Assembly: GCA_016708345.1 (NCBI GenBank)
Contig: JADJFX010000042.1
Span: 9,146 to 73,145 of the forward strand
Source of the DNA: Candidatus Rhodoferax bjergmarkensis
GTDB lineage: Bacteria; Pseudomonadota; Gammaproteobacteria; Burkholderiales; Burkholderiaceae_C
Length of the DNA: 64,000 bases
Reading direction: 5' to 3'
The notes beneath the pieces were generated by a model. The model saw only the letters and a program-made list of their open reading frames with translations, was not told the DNA's origin and ran no database searches. Positions 16,585 to 26,123 of this stretch are shown here, piece after piece. Both the position numbers and the translations under genes were made by a program. Within the stretch, counting starts at the first letter, position 1, and the number at the start of each line of letters is the position of its first letter.

Positions 16585-19104
16585 TCACTGAGCTGCCCGG
16601 CGCAGCGTCTGTACCACGGGACGCTGCAAAACCTCGCGCAAACCCCACCAACCCGCAGCCAACGCCAGCACGGCACCACTGAGAGAGCCGAACAAGGGCA
16701 CCCACAGCGAAACCACCCACTCAAATTCAAACACATACTTGGCCAGCGCCCACCCAACGCCGGTGGCCACGACAGAGGCCAAAAACCCTGCAAGCAAGCC
16801 CACACCGATCAATTCGGTGCGCTGAACTTGGCGCAGCAAACTGCTTTGGGCCCCGATGGCGCGCATGATGGCGAACTCTTTGGCGCGCTCCTCACGCGTC
16901 GCTGTCACCGCCGCAAACAGCACCACCAATCCGGCAGCCAAGGTAAAACCAAACAAAAACTCCACCGCACCGATCACTTGGTCAAGCACGCGCTGAATTT
17001 GCAAAATGGTCGTGGTGGTGTCCACATTGGTGATGTTGGGAAATTGACGCACCAAGGTATTGTCAAAACCGGGGATGTCGGGAGCCTTGAAGGCGCTCAT
17101 GTAGGTCGCCGGTACATTGTCCATGCGGCTCACCGGGTACATCACAAAAAAGTTGGCCCGCATTGACCCCCAGTCCACCTTGCGCACGGAGCTTATTTTG
17201 GATTCAAATTGCGCCCCTCCAATGTCAAAGCGCAATCGGTCACCCAAGCGCAAGTTGAGCGTCTTGGCAATACCTTCTTCCACACTGATGGCATCGGGCT
17301 CTTCCGGCGTCCAGCGGCCCGCCACCACTTCGTTTTGAGCCGGTTTGGTGGCGCTGTGGGAAACATTGAACTCGCGGTCCAGCAGGCGCTTGGCGCGCTC
17401 GTCTACGTAATCTTGCGGTGTGACGGTTTTTCCATTGACAGCCACCAAGCGCCCGCGAATCATGGGGTACCAGTCAAACTTGGCAACACCAGCGTCACGC
17501 AGCGCTTTCACAAACGCATCACCCTGTTCAGGCATGACGTTGATCACAAAGCGGTTGGGGGCATCGGGCGGCGTGGCACGACGCCAACTGCTGATGAGGT
17601 CGGTACGCAGCAACACCAATAGAACCAATGCCAGCAACCCCACCGCCAGCGCACTGACCTGCACCACGGCAAAGGCAGGGCGGGCTGAAATTTGACGGGT
17701 GGTCAGCACCAGCCACCTGGGTGCAGAGCCTTCGCGCACAGCCCAGCGCAGCAACTTGACAGCCAGCCAACTCATGGCTGCGAACACCACCGTGGCCCCG
17801 GCAAAACCGCCCACCGCAATCAGGCCCAGCTTCACGTCGCTGCTGGCGGCCAACAGCAAGGTGGCAAAACCGGCCACACCCAGCCCCAGCACACCGATGG
17901 AGGCGGGTTTAAGGTTGCCCACATCGCGGCGCAGCACGCGCAGCGGCGGCACCTGGGCCAATTGCAGCACGGGTGGCAAGCCAAAAGCCAGCAGCAGCGT
18001 CAGCCCCATGCCCATGCCAAACACCACGGGCCAAACACTGGCCGCAGGCAGCGCGGTGTCAACCAAACCAGCCAGCAACAATACGAATACATAGTGCACG
18101 CTGTAACCGCACACCACACCCAAGCCACTGGCCAGCAGCCCGATGATGATGAATTCAAAGGTATAGCCCATAGCAATGGTGCGCTGGTTCAACCCCAACA
18201 CGCGAAGCATGGCGCAGTCGTCCAGGTGGTTGGCCGCAAACCCGCGTGCCGCCAATGCCACCGCCACCGCGCTTAAAAGCGCCGCCAGCAAAGCCACCAG
18301 ATTGAGAAATTTTTCGGCCCGGTCCAGCGTTTGCCCCAACTCCGGGCGCCCGCCCTGCAGCGACTCCACGCGCACCCCGCGCACTTGCGGGTTTTTGACC
18401 TCAACCATAGCCCAGGCCACAAAATCAGCAACTTGTGCATCCTCCCCCGCCACGGCCATACGGTAAGTCAGGCGGCTGGCGGGCTGAATGAGCTTGGTGG
18501 CCTGCACATCGGCGCGGTGAATCATGACGCGCGACGCAAAATTCATGAAACCAGCGCCCCGGTCAGGCTCCACCACAATGATTTTGGCCACGCGCACGCT
18601 GGCATCGCCCAAGAGCAGTTCATCGCCCATACCCAAACCAATGGCTTCCAGCAAGGGGGCTTCCACCCATGCTTCTCCGGGTGCGGGAATGGCACGCGTC
18701 AGCTTATCTGGCTGGCCAGGTGCCGCGCTGATTTTCAAATTGCCACGCAGCGGGTAACCGGGTTCAACCACTTTGAGGGCCACCAGTTTTGAGGCCCCAC
18801 CCTTGGCGTCCGTGGCACGCACCATGGTGGGAAAGCCTATCGTCTCCACCACCTCCAAGCCCAGTTCGCGTGCCTTGGCGGCAAACGCAGCAGGGGTGGC
18901 GTTGTCACTTGAGATGACGGCGTCGCCACCCAGCAACTGCCGGGCATCACGTTGCAGGCCACCCTTGAGGCGATCGGCAAAAAAGCCCACGGCAGTCAAA
19001 GCCGCCACGGCAAGCGTCACCGCCACGATCAGCAAACGCAGTTCACCCGAGCGCAAATCACGCCACAAGGAACGCGAACCCAAGCGCCAAAAAGATATGG
19101 TCAT
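16585..19104 (-). CDS. FtsX-like ABC transporter permease (YbbP type)
   Basis: 839 aa. An N-terminal membrane helix (LLIVAVTLAVAALTAVGFFAD) is followed by a periplasmic domain, then a central group of membrane helices (from LVALLAALLSAVAVALAARG) with a second periplasmic domain, and a C-terminal FtsX block (AAGLVVLFAAVTATREERAK and WVPLFGSLSGAVLALAAGW). Size and double-FtsX plan match YbbP, the permease partner of the YbbA ATPase, thought to move or extract envelope lipids. No ATPase gene is adjacent, so the partner is presumably elsewhere. Confidence 0.88.
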   Translation of the reverse strand: MTISFWRLGSRSLWRDLRSGELRLLIVAVTLAVAALTAVGFFADRLKGGLQRDARQLLGGDAVISSDNATPAAFAAKARELGLEVVETIGFPTMVRATDAKGGASKLVALKVVEPGYPLRGNLKISAAPGQPDKLTRAIPAPGEAWVEAPLLEAIGLGMGDELLLGDASVRVAKIIVVEPDRGAGFMNFASRVMIHRADVQATKLIQPASRLTYRMAVAGEDAQVADFVAWAMVEVKNPQVRGVRVESLQGGRPELGQTLDRAEKFLNLVALLAALLSAVAVALAARGFAANHLDDCAMLRVLGLNQRTIAMGYTFEFIIIGLLASGLGVVCGYSVHYVFVLLLAGLVDTALPAASVWPVVFGMGMGLTLLLAFGLPPVLQLAQVPPLRVLRRDVGNLKPASIGVLGLGVAGFATLLLAASSDVKLGLIAVGGFAGATVVFAAMSWLAVKLLRWAVREGSAPRWLVLTTRQISARPAFAVVQVSALAVGLLALVLLVLLRTDLISSWRRATPPDAPNRFVINVMPEQGDAFVKALRDAGVAKFDWYPMIRGRLVAVNGKTVTPQDYVDERAKRLLDREFNVSHSATKPAQNEVVAGRWTPEEPDAISVEEGIAKTLNLRLGDRLRFDIGGAQFESKISSVRKVDWGSMRANFFVMYPVSRMDNVPATYMSAFKAPDIPGFDNTLVRQFPNITNVDTTTTILQIQRVLDQVIGAVEFLFGFTLAAGLVVLFAAVTATREERAKEFAIMRAIGAQSSLLRQVQRTELIGVGLLAGFLASVVATGVGWALAKYVFEFEWVVSLWVPLFGSLSGAVLALAAGWWGLREVLQRPVVQTLRRAAQ

Positions 19105-19145
19105 ATCACTACCTCAGGAAAAAACGCAGCCCACTAATTCCGTTG

Positions 19146-19535
19146 TCAGAGCCATCGGCCGCTGTGCGGCATCTGAACTTCCTCCGCCGGGCTTGAGCTG
19201 ATCACAAACGAACCCATCACAAAGCTGAGCACGCTGATAAAGATGCTGGCAAAGAATGCGGTCCAAAAGCCCGACACCGTAAACCCTTTGACCAGTGACG
19301 ACACCAGCAAAATCATCAGGGCATTGATGACAAGAAGGAACAAACCAAAGGTGAGAAAGGTCAGTGGCAAGGTCAGCACAATGAGCAGAGGCTTGACAAG
19401 GGCATTTGCAAAACCGAGCAACAGCGCAGAAAAAATCAACGATGAAGTGCTCGCAAATCGGATACCGCTAAAAAGCCGGCTGGCCGCCCACAGCGACACT
19501 GCGGTAATGGTCCAATGCAGGAAAAATGATGTCAT
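19146..19535 (-). CDS. Phage-holin-4-2-type (DUF360) small membrane protein
   Basis: 129 aa from ATG 19535 (MTSFFLHWTITAV). Four membrane helices fill most of the protein: about residues 4-22, 33-50, 55-80 and 90-115. The motif NALVKPLLIVLTLPLTFLT is the signature of the so-called phage holin family 4 superfamily IV, which is chromosomal and of unknown function despite its name. An upstream in-frame start at 19565 exists, but the alignment-like start MTSFF is preferred. It lies between the permease and the divergent CheR-GGDEF-EAL gene, with no sign of phage genes nearby. Confidence 0.85.
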   Translation of the reverse strand: MTSFFLHWTITAVSLWAASRLFSGIRFASTSSLIFSALLLGFANALVKPLLIVLTLPLTFLTFGLFLLVINALMILLVSSLVKGFTVSGFWTAFFASIFISVLSFVMGSFVISSSPAEEVQMPHSGRWL

Positions 19536-19604
19536 GTTGTCCAGCCTGCAGGGCTGGTCTCGCAAGTGCTTTAGCGGATGGTTTCTGAATCATACCGCGC
19601 CATA

Positions 19605-22600
19605 ATGTGCCCCATGATTGCCCCCCTAGAACCCCTTAACGAAGTAAGCCAATGGAGCGACGGCAGCGAACCGGAACCGTTGGCAGAGTTGCCGTCCATC
19701 ATCGATGCACTGCGCCGTCACTGCGGCATTGATTTTTCGGGTTACAAAACGTCCACACTGTCCAGACGCATCCGCCAGCGCATGACGCTGCGTGAAATGA
19801 CCACGACAGCGACCTACCTGCAGCAGATTGGCGAAAGCGAGGAAGAGCGTGCTGCCCTATGCACCGCCCTGCTGATCAACGTGACAGAATTTTTCCGCGA
19901 TGCAGGAGTTTTCACGCAACTTGCAGAAGAAGTGCTGCCAGACTTGTTGCGCGGGCGTGACCCGGCAGACGATCTGCGCATCTGGTCCGCTGGCTGCGCC
20001 AGTGGCGAAGAAGCCTACTCGCTGGCGATGCTGGCACTCGATGCTGCGGGGCGCATGGGTTTTCACGGTGACGTCAAAGTATTTGGCACGGACTTGGCAG
20101 CGGGTCCGTTGACACACGCGTCTCGCGGAAGTTATAGCAACGAAGCGGTCGCTTCAGTGCCTGATGCGCTCTTGCGCCGCTATTTCCAGCGCGAACCCAG
20201 CGGTGCCAGGGTGGACGCCACGCTGCGAAGGCATGTCGTGTTTGCCCGCCACAACCTGCTGTCAGACCCGCCATTTACCCGCATTGACCTGGTGGTCTGC
20301 CGCAATTTTCTGATTTACCTCAAGCCGCAGGCCCAAATCAAGGCACTGACGCAGCTTCATTTTGCCCTTAAACCGCACGGGCTCCTGTTGCTCGGTGCCA
20401 GTGAAACCGTGGGCGATCTGGAGTCGCTCGCTTTCTCTGCGGTGGATCGATCGAACAAACTTTTTCGCAAACAGCCGGCCCTACTTCCACGCGCGCTGGA
20501 GGTGCCTACCTTGGGTGCGCTGTCGGTGCCGGCTGAGCCGTCCAAGCAAATGCCCGACTTGGCAGGCAAGCCCGCCGAACTGCTGGAAGCCGAGCTGCTT
20601 TCCACGCAAGAAAGACTGCATGAGATGGTGCTGGAACTACAAGCCAGCCATGAGCGGGTCGATTTATCGAACGAAGAGCTGACTGCGTCCAACGAAGAAT
20701 TGCAAAGCACCAACGAGGAGCTCAAATCCGTCAACGAAGACTTGTACACACTGAACCGCGAGCTTGAAGAAAAAAACGAAGATTTGGCCGCACTCAACCG
20801 CGATTACGACCATTTGCTGGCCAGCACAGAAATCGGAACCGTGTTTCTTGACGCCAAACTGCAACTGCGTCGCTTCAGCCCCGCCGTGGATGAATTTCTG
20901 GCGCTGCGCGAGCATGACATTGGCCGCCCCGTCTCCGACATCAGCTATCGCTTGGGCTCCCAGCAGAATTTTCTGGCCGACCTGAAGCGATGTGCACAGG
21001 GTGGTGCCCGCATGGAACGCGAGGTGAAGCTGGACGACGGGCGCTGGGTGCTGGAGCGCATGCTGCCATTTGTGGAAGGCAATGGTGAACGCAACGGCGT
21101 GGTCCTGACCTGGACCGACATCAGCGAAGTCAAGCGCATGCAAACCTTGGCCGAGCAACTGGCTGCGGACCGCACCAAGCTCAAGGGCATTTTGGACACA
21201 CTGCCCAACGGGGTTTACATCACCAGCCCCTCGCATGACATCGAGTACTTGAACCCAGTGCTGGAGCGTGAATTTGGTCCCGTGGAAGGACGCAAGTGTT
21301 ATGCGTATTTTCATGGTCGCAGCGCTGAGTGTGATTGGTGCAAAAACAAAGTTGTGTTTGCCGGTGAATCAGTGCATTGGGAGTGGACCTCGGCCAAGGG
21401 CAAAACATTTGAACTGTTTGACATGCCATTTCACAATCCAGACGGCACGGTCAGCAAGTTTGAAATTTTTCATGACATCACCGCAATCAAGGACAGTCGG
21501 CGACGCATGAAGGAAGCCGCACAACTGGCGCAAGTTGGCCACTGGGAATGGGTGCTGGCCACTGGAGAATTGCGCTGGAGCGATGAAACCTTTGCCTGCT
21601 TTGGCTACAAGCCCGCCGAAGTGGTACCAAGCTTCGAGCTTTTTGTAGGGCACATCCATGAGCAGGATCGTGCCTTGGTGCAATCGAAGGTTCAGTTTTC
21701 GCTCGCACATGGCAGCGAATATGAAGTGGAATTCCGCTTCCGCCGTGTTGACGGCAGCGCACGCATTGGCCGTGCCACCGGACATGTTGAACGTGATTTT
21801 CAAGGCACCTCAGTGACCATGTCGGGTGCCATGCAGGACATCACCGCGCTGCGGCAGTCTGAAAAGCGCTTCAAAGTCGCCTTTCGGGCCAGCCCGCTGG
21901 CGGCATCGATTGCCAGAATGGCCGATGGTGTGTTCGTTGATGTCAATGAAAAGTATGAAAAATACTTCGGCTGGACCCCCGATGACCTGTTGGGAAAATC
22001 GTCAGTCGATATTGGCTTGTGGACTGACAAGGCTTGCCGTGACACATGGATTAGTGAGTTAAGGCGCATCGGCACCACACTTGATTTTGAATCGCAGTGG
22101 CGAAACAAGCATGGAGAACTGCGCCAGGTCAGCATCTCTGCCGAATTGATCGACATTGATGGCGAGCCCCATGTATTGGCTTTTACGCAGGACATTACCT
22201 TACGCAAAGCCAGCGAAGCGCGCATTGAGTTCCTGGCGCATCACGACCCACTCACCAGCTTGCCCAACCGGGTGATGTTTCGCGACCGTTTTGCACTGGC
22301 CACTGCGTGGGCTGAGCGCAGCGCAGGAAAAGTGGCCCTCCTCTATGTTGACCTCGACCATTTCAAAAACATCAACGACACCCTCGGGCATCCCGTGGGC
22401 GATCAATTGCTGCTCCAAGTGGCCCAGCGTTTGCGCCGATGCGTGCGCGATACCGACACCATCAGCCGCCAAGGTGGGGACGAATTTTTGATTGCACTCA
22501 CAGACATTGCTGAGCTTGATACCGTCAGCCAACTCGCCACCAAAGTGCTTGAAACACTGGCTTTGCCATTTGCCATTGAAGGCCATGAGCTCACCGCTAC

Positions 22601-23528
22601 GCTTTCCATGGGCGTCGCTGTTTGGCCCGATGATGGCCAGGATTTTGACGCCCTGCTGCAGCGCGCCGACACCGCCATGTACCAGGCCAAATCGGCCGGA
22701 CGCAACACCTACCGCTTTTATACGGCCGAGATGAATGCGCAGGCACTGGAACACCTTCAATTACGCACTGCCTTGCATCGCGCCTTGGACAAGCACGAAT
22801 TTTTGCTGCACTACCAGCCACAGATTCACCTTGTCAGTGGTCGTGTGATTGGCGTAGAGGCCCTCTTGCGCTGGCGCAGAGGAACAGGCGAGTTGGTGCC
22901 GCCTGCACGCTTTATTCCTGCAGCAGAGGAAAGTGGCCTGATCGTGCCCATAGGCGAGTGGGTACTGCGCGAAGCCTGCGCCCAGGCCGTGCGCTGGCAA
23001 CAAGCCGGACTGCCGGAGATGACGATGGCGGTCAATTTGTCAGCCGTGCAATTTCGCCGTGGCAATCTGGAGCACAGCGTGATGAAGGCGCTGACTGACT
23101 CGGGTCTGGAGCCGTCGCGGCTGGAACTGGAACTGACTGAATCGCTGCTGCTGGACGACGCCGAGCATGTGCTCGATGTGGTACGCCGCTTCAAGTCCCT
23201 GGGCGTGTGCCTGTCCATTGACGACTTCGGCACCGGCTACTCCAGCCTGGCCTACCTCAAGCGTTTTGCCGTGGACAAGCTCAAGATTGACCAGTCTTTT
23301 GTGCGCGACATCGTCAGTGACCCCGATGACGCCGCCATCGTGCGCGCCATCATCAGCATGGCGCGCAGCCTCAAGCTCAAGGTCATCGCCGAGGGCGTGG
23401 AAACCAAAGACGCGGCACGCTTCCTGGGCTTGTACCAGTGCGATGAAGCACAGGGCTATCACATTGCCCACCCCATGCCGGCCGATGCATTGCAGGCGTG
23501 GCTTCAGCAAAGACTACAAGCGGTCTGA
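19605..23528 (+). CDS. CheR methyltransferase - PAS - GGDEF - EAL fusion protein
   Basis: About 1307 aa. Domains in order: CheR N-terminal helices (SGYKTSTLSRRIRQRM); a CheR SAM-binding domain with IWSAGCASGEEAYSLAML and DLVVCRNFLIYL; a coiled coil (EELTASNEELQSTNEELKS); a PAS_10-like domain as in CheB/CheR hybrids; three further PAS domains; GGDEF with I-site RDTD and QGGDEF; and EAL with VEALLRW, ELELTES, DDFGTGYSS and LKIDQSF. The CheB half of the usual hybrid is missing. The GGDEF and EAL signatures look intact, so both synthesis and breakdown of cyclic-di-GMP are possible. Starts at 19578, 19605 or 19614 cannot be separated. No membrane segment, so it is cytoplasmic. Confidence 0.92.
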   Translation: MCPMIAPLEPLNEVSQWSDGSEPEPLAELPSIIDALRRHCGIDFSGYKTSTLSRRIRQRMTLREMTTTATYLQQIGESEEERAALCTALLINVTEFFRDAGVFTQLAEEVLPDLLRGRDPADDLRIWSAGCASGEEAYSLAMLALDAAGRMGFHGDVKVFGTDLAAGPLTHASRGSYSNEAVASVPDALLRRYFQREPSGARVDATLRRHVVFARHNLLSDPPFTRIDLVVCRNFLIYLKPQAQIKALTQLHFALKPHGLLLLGASETVGDLESLAFSAVDRSNKLFRKQPALLPRALEVPTLGALSVPAEPSKQMPDLAGKPAELLEAELLSTQERLHEMVLELQASHERVDLSNEELTASNEELQSTNEELKSVNEDLYTLNRELEEKNEDLAALNRDYDHLLASTEIGTVFLDAKLQLRRFSPAVDEFLALREHDIGRPVSDISYRLGSQQNFLADLKRCAQGGARMEREVKLDDGRWVLERMLPFVEGNGERNGVVLTWTDISEVKRMQTLAEQLAADRTKLKGILDTLPNGVYITSPSHDIEYLNPVLEREFGPVEGRKCYAYFHGRSAECDWCKNKVVFAGESVHWEWTSAKGKTFELFDMPFHNPDGTVSKFEIFHDITAIKDSRRRMKEAAQLAQVGHWEWVLATGELRWSDETFACFGYKPAEVVPSFELFVGHIHEQDRALVQSKVQFSLAHGSEYEVEFRFRRVDGSARIGRATGHVERDFQGTSVTMSGAMQDITALRQSEKRFKVAFRASPLAASIARMADGVFVDVNEKYEKYFGWTPDDLLGKSSVDIGLWTDKACRDTWISELRRIGTTLDFESQWRNKHGELRQVSISAELIDIDGEPHVLAFTQDITLRKASEARIEFLAHHDPLTSLPNRVMFRDRFALATAWAERSAGKVALLYVDLDHFKNINDTLGHPVGDQLLLQVAQRLRRCVRDTDTISRQGGDEFLIALTDIAELDTVSQLATKVLETLALPFAIEGHELTATLSMGVAVWPDDGQDFDALLQRADTAMYQAKSAGRNTYRFYTAEMNAQALEHLQLRTALHRALDKHEFLLHYQPQIHLVSGRVIGVEALLRWRRGTGELVPPARFIPAAEESGLIVPIGEWVLREACAQAVRWQQAGLPEMTMAVNLSAVQFRRGNLEHSVMKALTDSGLEPSRLELELTESLLLDDAEHVLDVVRRFKSLGVCLSIDDFGTGYSSLAYLKRFAVDKLKIDQSFVRDIVSDPDDAAIVRAIISMARSLKLKVIAEGVETKDAARFLGLYQCDEAQGYHIAHPMPADALQAWLQQRLQAV

Positions 23529-23555
23529 ACCCTTTCTGCAGGCGCACCCAGTGCA

Positions 23556-24215
23556 TCAGTGTCCGAGAGCCTTGTCGCCCCACAACTGCTTCAAACGCTC
23601 GTCCCGACCACAGCGGCTACGGTAGTAGTTGTAACGAATTGGATTCTTCTGGTAGTAGTCTTGGTGGTAGGCCTCGGCCGGATAGAAAACACTGGCGGGC
23701 ATGATCTCGGTCACGATGGCTTCCTTGAACGGCTTGGATTTCTCCAGCGCCGCTCGTGAGGCCTGGGCAAGCTTCAATTGCTCATCGTTGTGGGTAAAAA
23801 TGGCGCTGCGGTAGGGTGACCCATGGTCACAGAACTGCTGGTCCTTGACGGTGGGGTCAATGGAGCGCCAGAAATACGCTAGCAGTCGTTCGTAGCTGAC
23901 TTTGGCCGGGTCATACTCCACCTGCACCACTTCCGCGTGGCCCGTGCTGTGGCTTGAAACCTGCTCGTAGCTTGGGTTGACCGTGGTACCCCCCGTATAG
24001 CCTGATGTGGTCGAAATGACACCCGGAATTTTGTCAAAGTCGGATTCAACACACCAAAAGCACCCCCCGGCAAAGGTGGCCCGGGCGGTACTTGTTTTAG
24101 CTGCGCCTGCAAGGGGCGCAACGCCTGACTGTGCGGTGACTGCCAGGGACACGCCCAACACAACACCTGCGACCAAAACGCGCCAACCCAATTGAAACCC
24201 ATATCGGGCGTTCAT
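23556..24215 (-). CDS. msrA: Peptide methionine-S-sulfoxide reductase MsrA, exported
   Basis: 219 aa from ATG 24215 (MNARYGFQLGWRV). An N-terminal signal peptide (LVAGVVLGVSLAVTAQS) precedes the catalytic domain. The nucleophile motif GGCFWCVE is present, with the Glu/Tyr-containing stretch GYTGG and the C-terminal resolving-cysteine region YYRSRCGRDERL. It reduces the S epimer of oxidised methionine, here in the periplasm. Its start overlaps the stop of msrB by 4 nt, so the two epimer-specific enzymes are made together. Confidence 0.95.
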   Translation of the reverse strand: MNARYGFQLGWRVLVAGVVLGVSLAVTAQSGVAPLAGAAKTSTARATFAGGCFWCVESDFDKIPGVISTTSGYTGGTTVNPSYEQVSSHSTGHAEVVQVEYDPAKVSYERLLAYFWRSIDPTVKDQQFCDHGSPYRSAIFTHNDEQLKLAQASRAALEKSKPFKEAIVTEIMPASVFYPAEAYHQDYYQKNPIRYNYYRSRCGRDERLKQLWGDKALGH

Positions 24216-24694
24216 GCAGCACCTACAAACTTGAGTGCTACACCATTGTTGCAATAACGTTTTCCTGTAGGCTGCGGGCCATCATTGAACACATGACCTT
24301 GATGCCCCCCGCAACGCGCGCAGTGGTACTCGGTGCGCGGCCACACCAGCTTGAAATCGGTTTTGGTCTGCACCGCCCCGGACAAGGTGCTGAAAAAACT
24401 CGGCCAGCCGGTGCCACTGTCAAATTTCATGTCTGAAGTGAACAAGGGCAAATCACAGCCCGCGCAGTGGTAGACCCCCTTGCGTTTTTCCGTATTGAGC
24501 GCGCTGGTACCGGCGCGCTCTGTGCCTTCACGGCGCAGCACCTCGTACTGCTCGGGCGACAGGCGCTTGCGCCACTCGGCGTCGCTCATATTGAACGGTT
24601 CGATTTTGGGCGCATCGCCGCTGGAGCCGACTGCAAATGCGTAAGGGGCCAGGCCAATGCCGCCCATCCAGGTAAACAGTTGACGACGGGTCAT
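24212..24694 (-). CDS. msrB: Peptide methionine-R-sulfoxide reductase MsrB, Tat-exported
   Basis: 160 aa. The N-terminus MTRRQLFTWMGG has the twin-arginine pattern, and the hydrophobic stretch up to AFAVGSS looks like a Tat signal. The catalytic domain has two zinc knuckles (CAGC, CARC), the HQGHVFNDGP loop and the nucleophile in KRYCNNGVALKF. It reduces the R epimer. Overlap with msrA and export signals on both indicate a periplasmic Msr system, alternative to MsrPQ or to the fused secreted MsrAB of Neisseria. Confidence 0.94.
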   Translation of the reverse strand: MTRRQLFTWMGGIGLAPYAFAVGSSGDAPKIEPFNMSDAEWRKRLSPEQYEVLRREGTERAGTSALNTEKRKGVYHCAGCDLPLFTSDMKFDSGTGWPSFFSTLSGAVQTKTDFKLVWPRTEYHCARCGGHQGHVFNDGPQPTGKRYCNNGVALKFVGAA

Positions 24695-24824
24695 GGAAAT
24701 TTCCTTTGCGTGTGGTGAATGCAGATTTGGTCGGTGCTACCGTCAAAACCTTACACCACCCCACCTGTCCAGAAATACAACCCGGCTTAATCCCGCGCAC
24801 CAGCCAATGGCATTGCGGTGCGTA

Positions 24825-25916
24825 TCAGGTATCTTTTGAAATTTTGATGGTCGGAAATTTGGACGAAAAATCTTTGTTCTTGGCGGCAATCGACACCGCC
24901 ACCTTGCGCGCCACGCCGCGGTAAATGCCCGCCACCTCGCTGTCGGGGTCAGACACCACTGTGGGATGGCCAGTGTCAGCCTGCAGACGAATCTGCATGT
25001 TCAAAGGCAAGGCTCCCAAGTAATCCATGCCATAGTCTTGCGCCAACTTGCGGCCGCCGTCAGCGCCAAAAATGTGCTCCACATGGCCGCAATTGCTGCA
25101 CACATGCACCGCCATGTTTTCCACAATGCCCAATATCGGAACACCCACCTTTTCGAACATCTTGATACCTTTTTTGGCGTCCAGCAGCGCAATGTCCTGC
25201 GGCGTGGTCACCACCACTGCACCGGTCAGCGGCACACGCTGGGAGAGCGTCAGCTGAATGTCGCCGGTGCCAGGAGGCATGTCCACAATCAGATAGTCCA
25301 GATCGCGCCAGTTGGTCTGGCGCAGCAACTGCTCCAGCGCCTGGGTGGCCATTGGGCCGCGCCAGATCATGGCCTCGTCCTGCGCTACCAAAAAGCCGAT
25401 CGACATGACCTGCACACCGTAGTTTTCCAGCGGCTCCATGGTCTTGCCGTCTTCACTCTCGGGGCGGCCCTCAATACCCATCATCATGGGCACGCTGGGT
25501 CCGTAAATGTCGGCATCGAGCAAACCCACACTGGCACCTTCTGCGGCCAGTGCCAGCGCCAGATTGACCGCCGTGGTGCTCTTGCCCACGCCGCCTTTGC
25601 CAGACGCCACCGCCACAATGTTTTTCACCTTGGGCAGCAGTTGCACACCGCGCTGCACCGCGTGCGCGACAATTTTCATCGTCACGTTCACCGACACGTT
25701 GTCCACACCCGCTACAGCCTTGGCGGCGGTGATCAGGGCTTGCCGCAAGCCGGGTATCTGGCTTTTGGCGGGATACCCCAGCTCAAGATCAAAAGTCACG
25801 TTGCCCTTGTGAATGGACAGGTTTTTGATGGATTTGGAGGACACGAAGTCGACTCCGGTATTGGGGTCAACCACCCCCTTGAAAGCGTCCATCAGCGCTT
25901 GTTCTGTCACTGCCAT
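24825..25916 (-). CDS. apbC: Iron-sulfur cluster carrier ApbC/Mrp
   Basis: 363 aa. The N-terminal MIP18/DUF59-type domain (about residues 5-80, VVDPNTGVDFV) is followed by the deviant Walker A ASGKGGVGKSTTAVNLA. The rest of the MinD-type ATPase has LLDADIYGPSVP and YLIVDMPPGTGDIQLTL, and a CSNC pair lies in the C-terminal half, which bridges a Fe-S cluster between two subunits. It transfers Fe-S clusters to apoproteins in the cytoplasm. The gene stands alone, divergent from the patatin gene. Confidence 0.95.
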   Translation of the reverse strand: MAVTEQALMDAFKGVVDPNTGVDFVSSKSIKNLSIHKGNVTFDLELGYPAKSQIPGLRQALITAAKAVAGVDNVSVNVTMKIVAHAVQRGVQLLPKVKNIVAVASGKGGVGKSTTAVNLALALAAEGASVGLLDADIYGPSVPMMMGIEGRPESEDGKTMEPLENYGVQVMSIGFLVAQDEAMIWRGPMATQALEQLLRQTNWRDLDYLIVDMPPGTGDIQLTLSQRVPLTGAVVVTTPQDIALLDAKKGIKMFEKVGVPILGIVENMAVHVCSNCGHVEHIFGADGGRKLAQDYGMDYLGALPLNMQIRLQADTGHPTVVSDPDSEVAGIYRGVARKVAVSIAAKNKDFSSKFPTIKISKDT

Positions 25917-26123
25917 TGATTTCCTCTGTCTTTCACATGAAGACCGCTAGTCTAGCGAAGACGGTTTTACCTTTGGCAACGCAGGTTTACAACGCAGGCT
26001 CATAGCAGCCAACAAGCCGTCACAGCCGACTTGTTGCATTTGCCCCATAGAGCAGCACAATTGCCCACCGTCTTGCGGGTTTTTCTGCGCGCTGGCGCGC
26101 ACAAGCAGGCTGATAATGACTTC

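Noticed and set aside
24966..25919. His-rich 317-codon plus-strand frame opposite apbC
   Set aside because: Antisense shadow of apbC; composition bias only.
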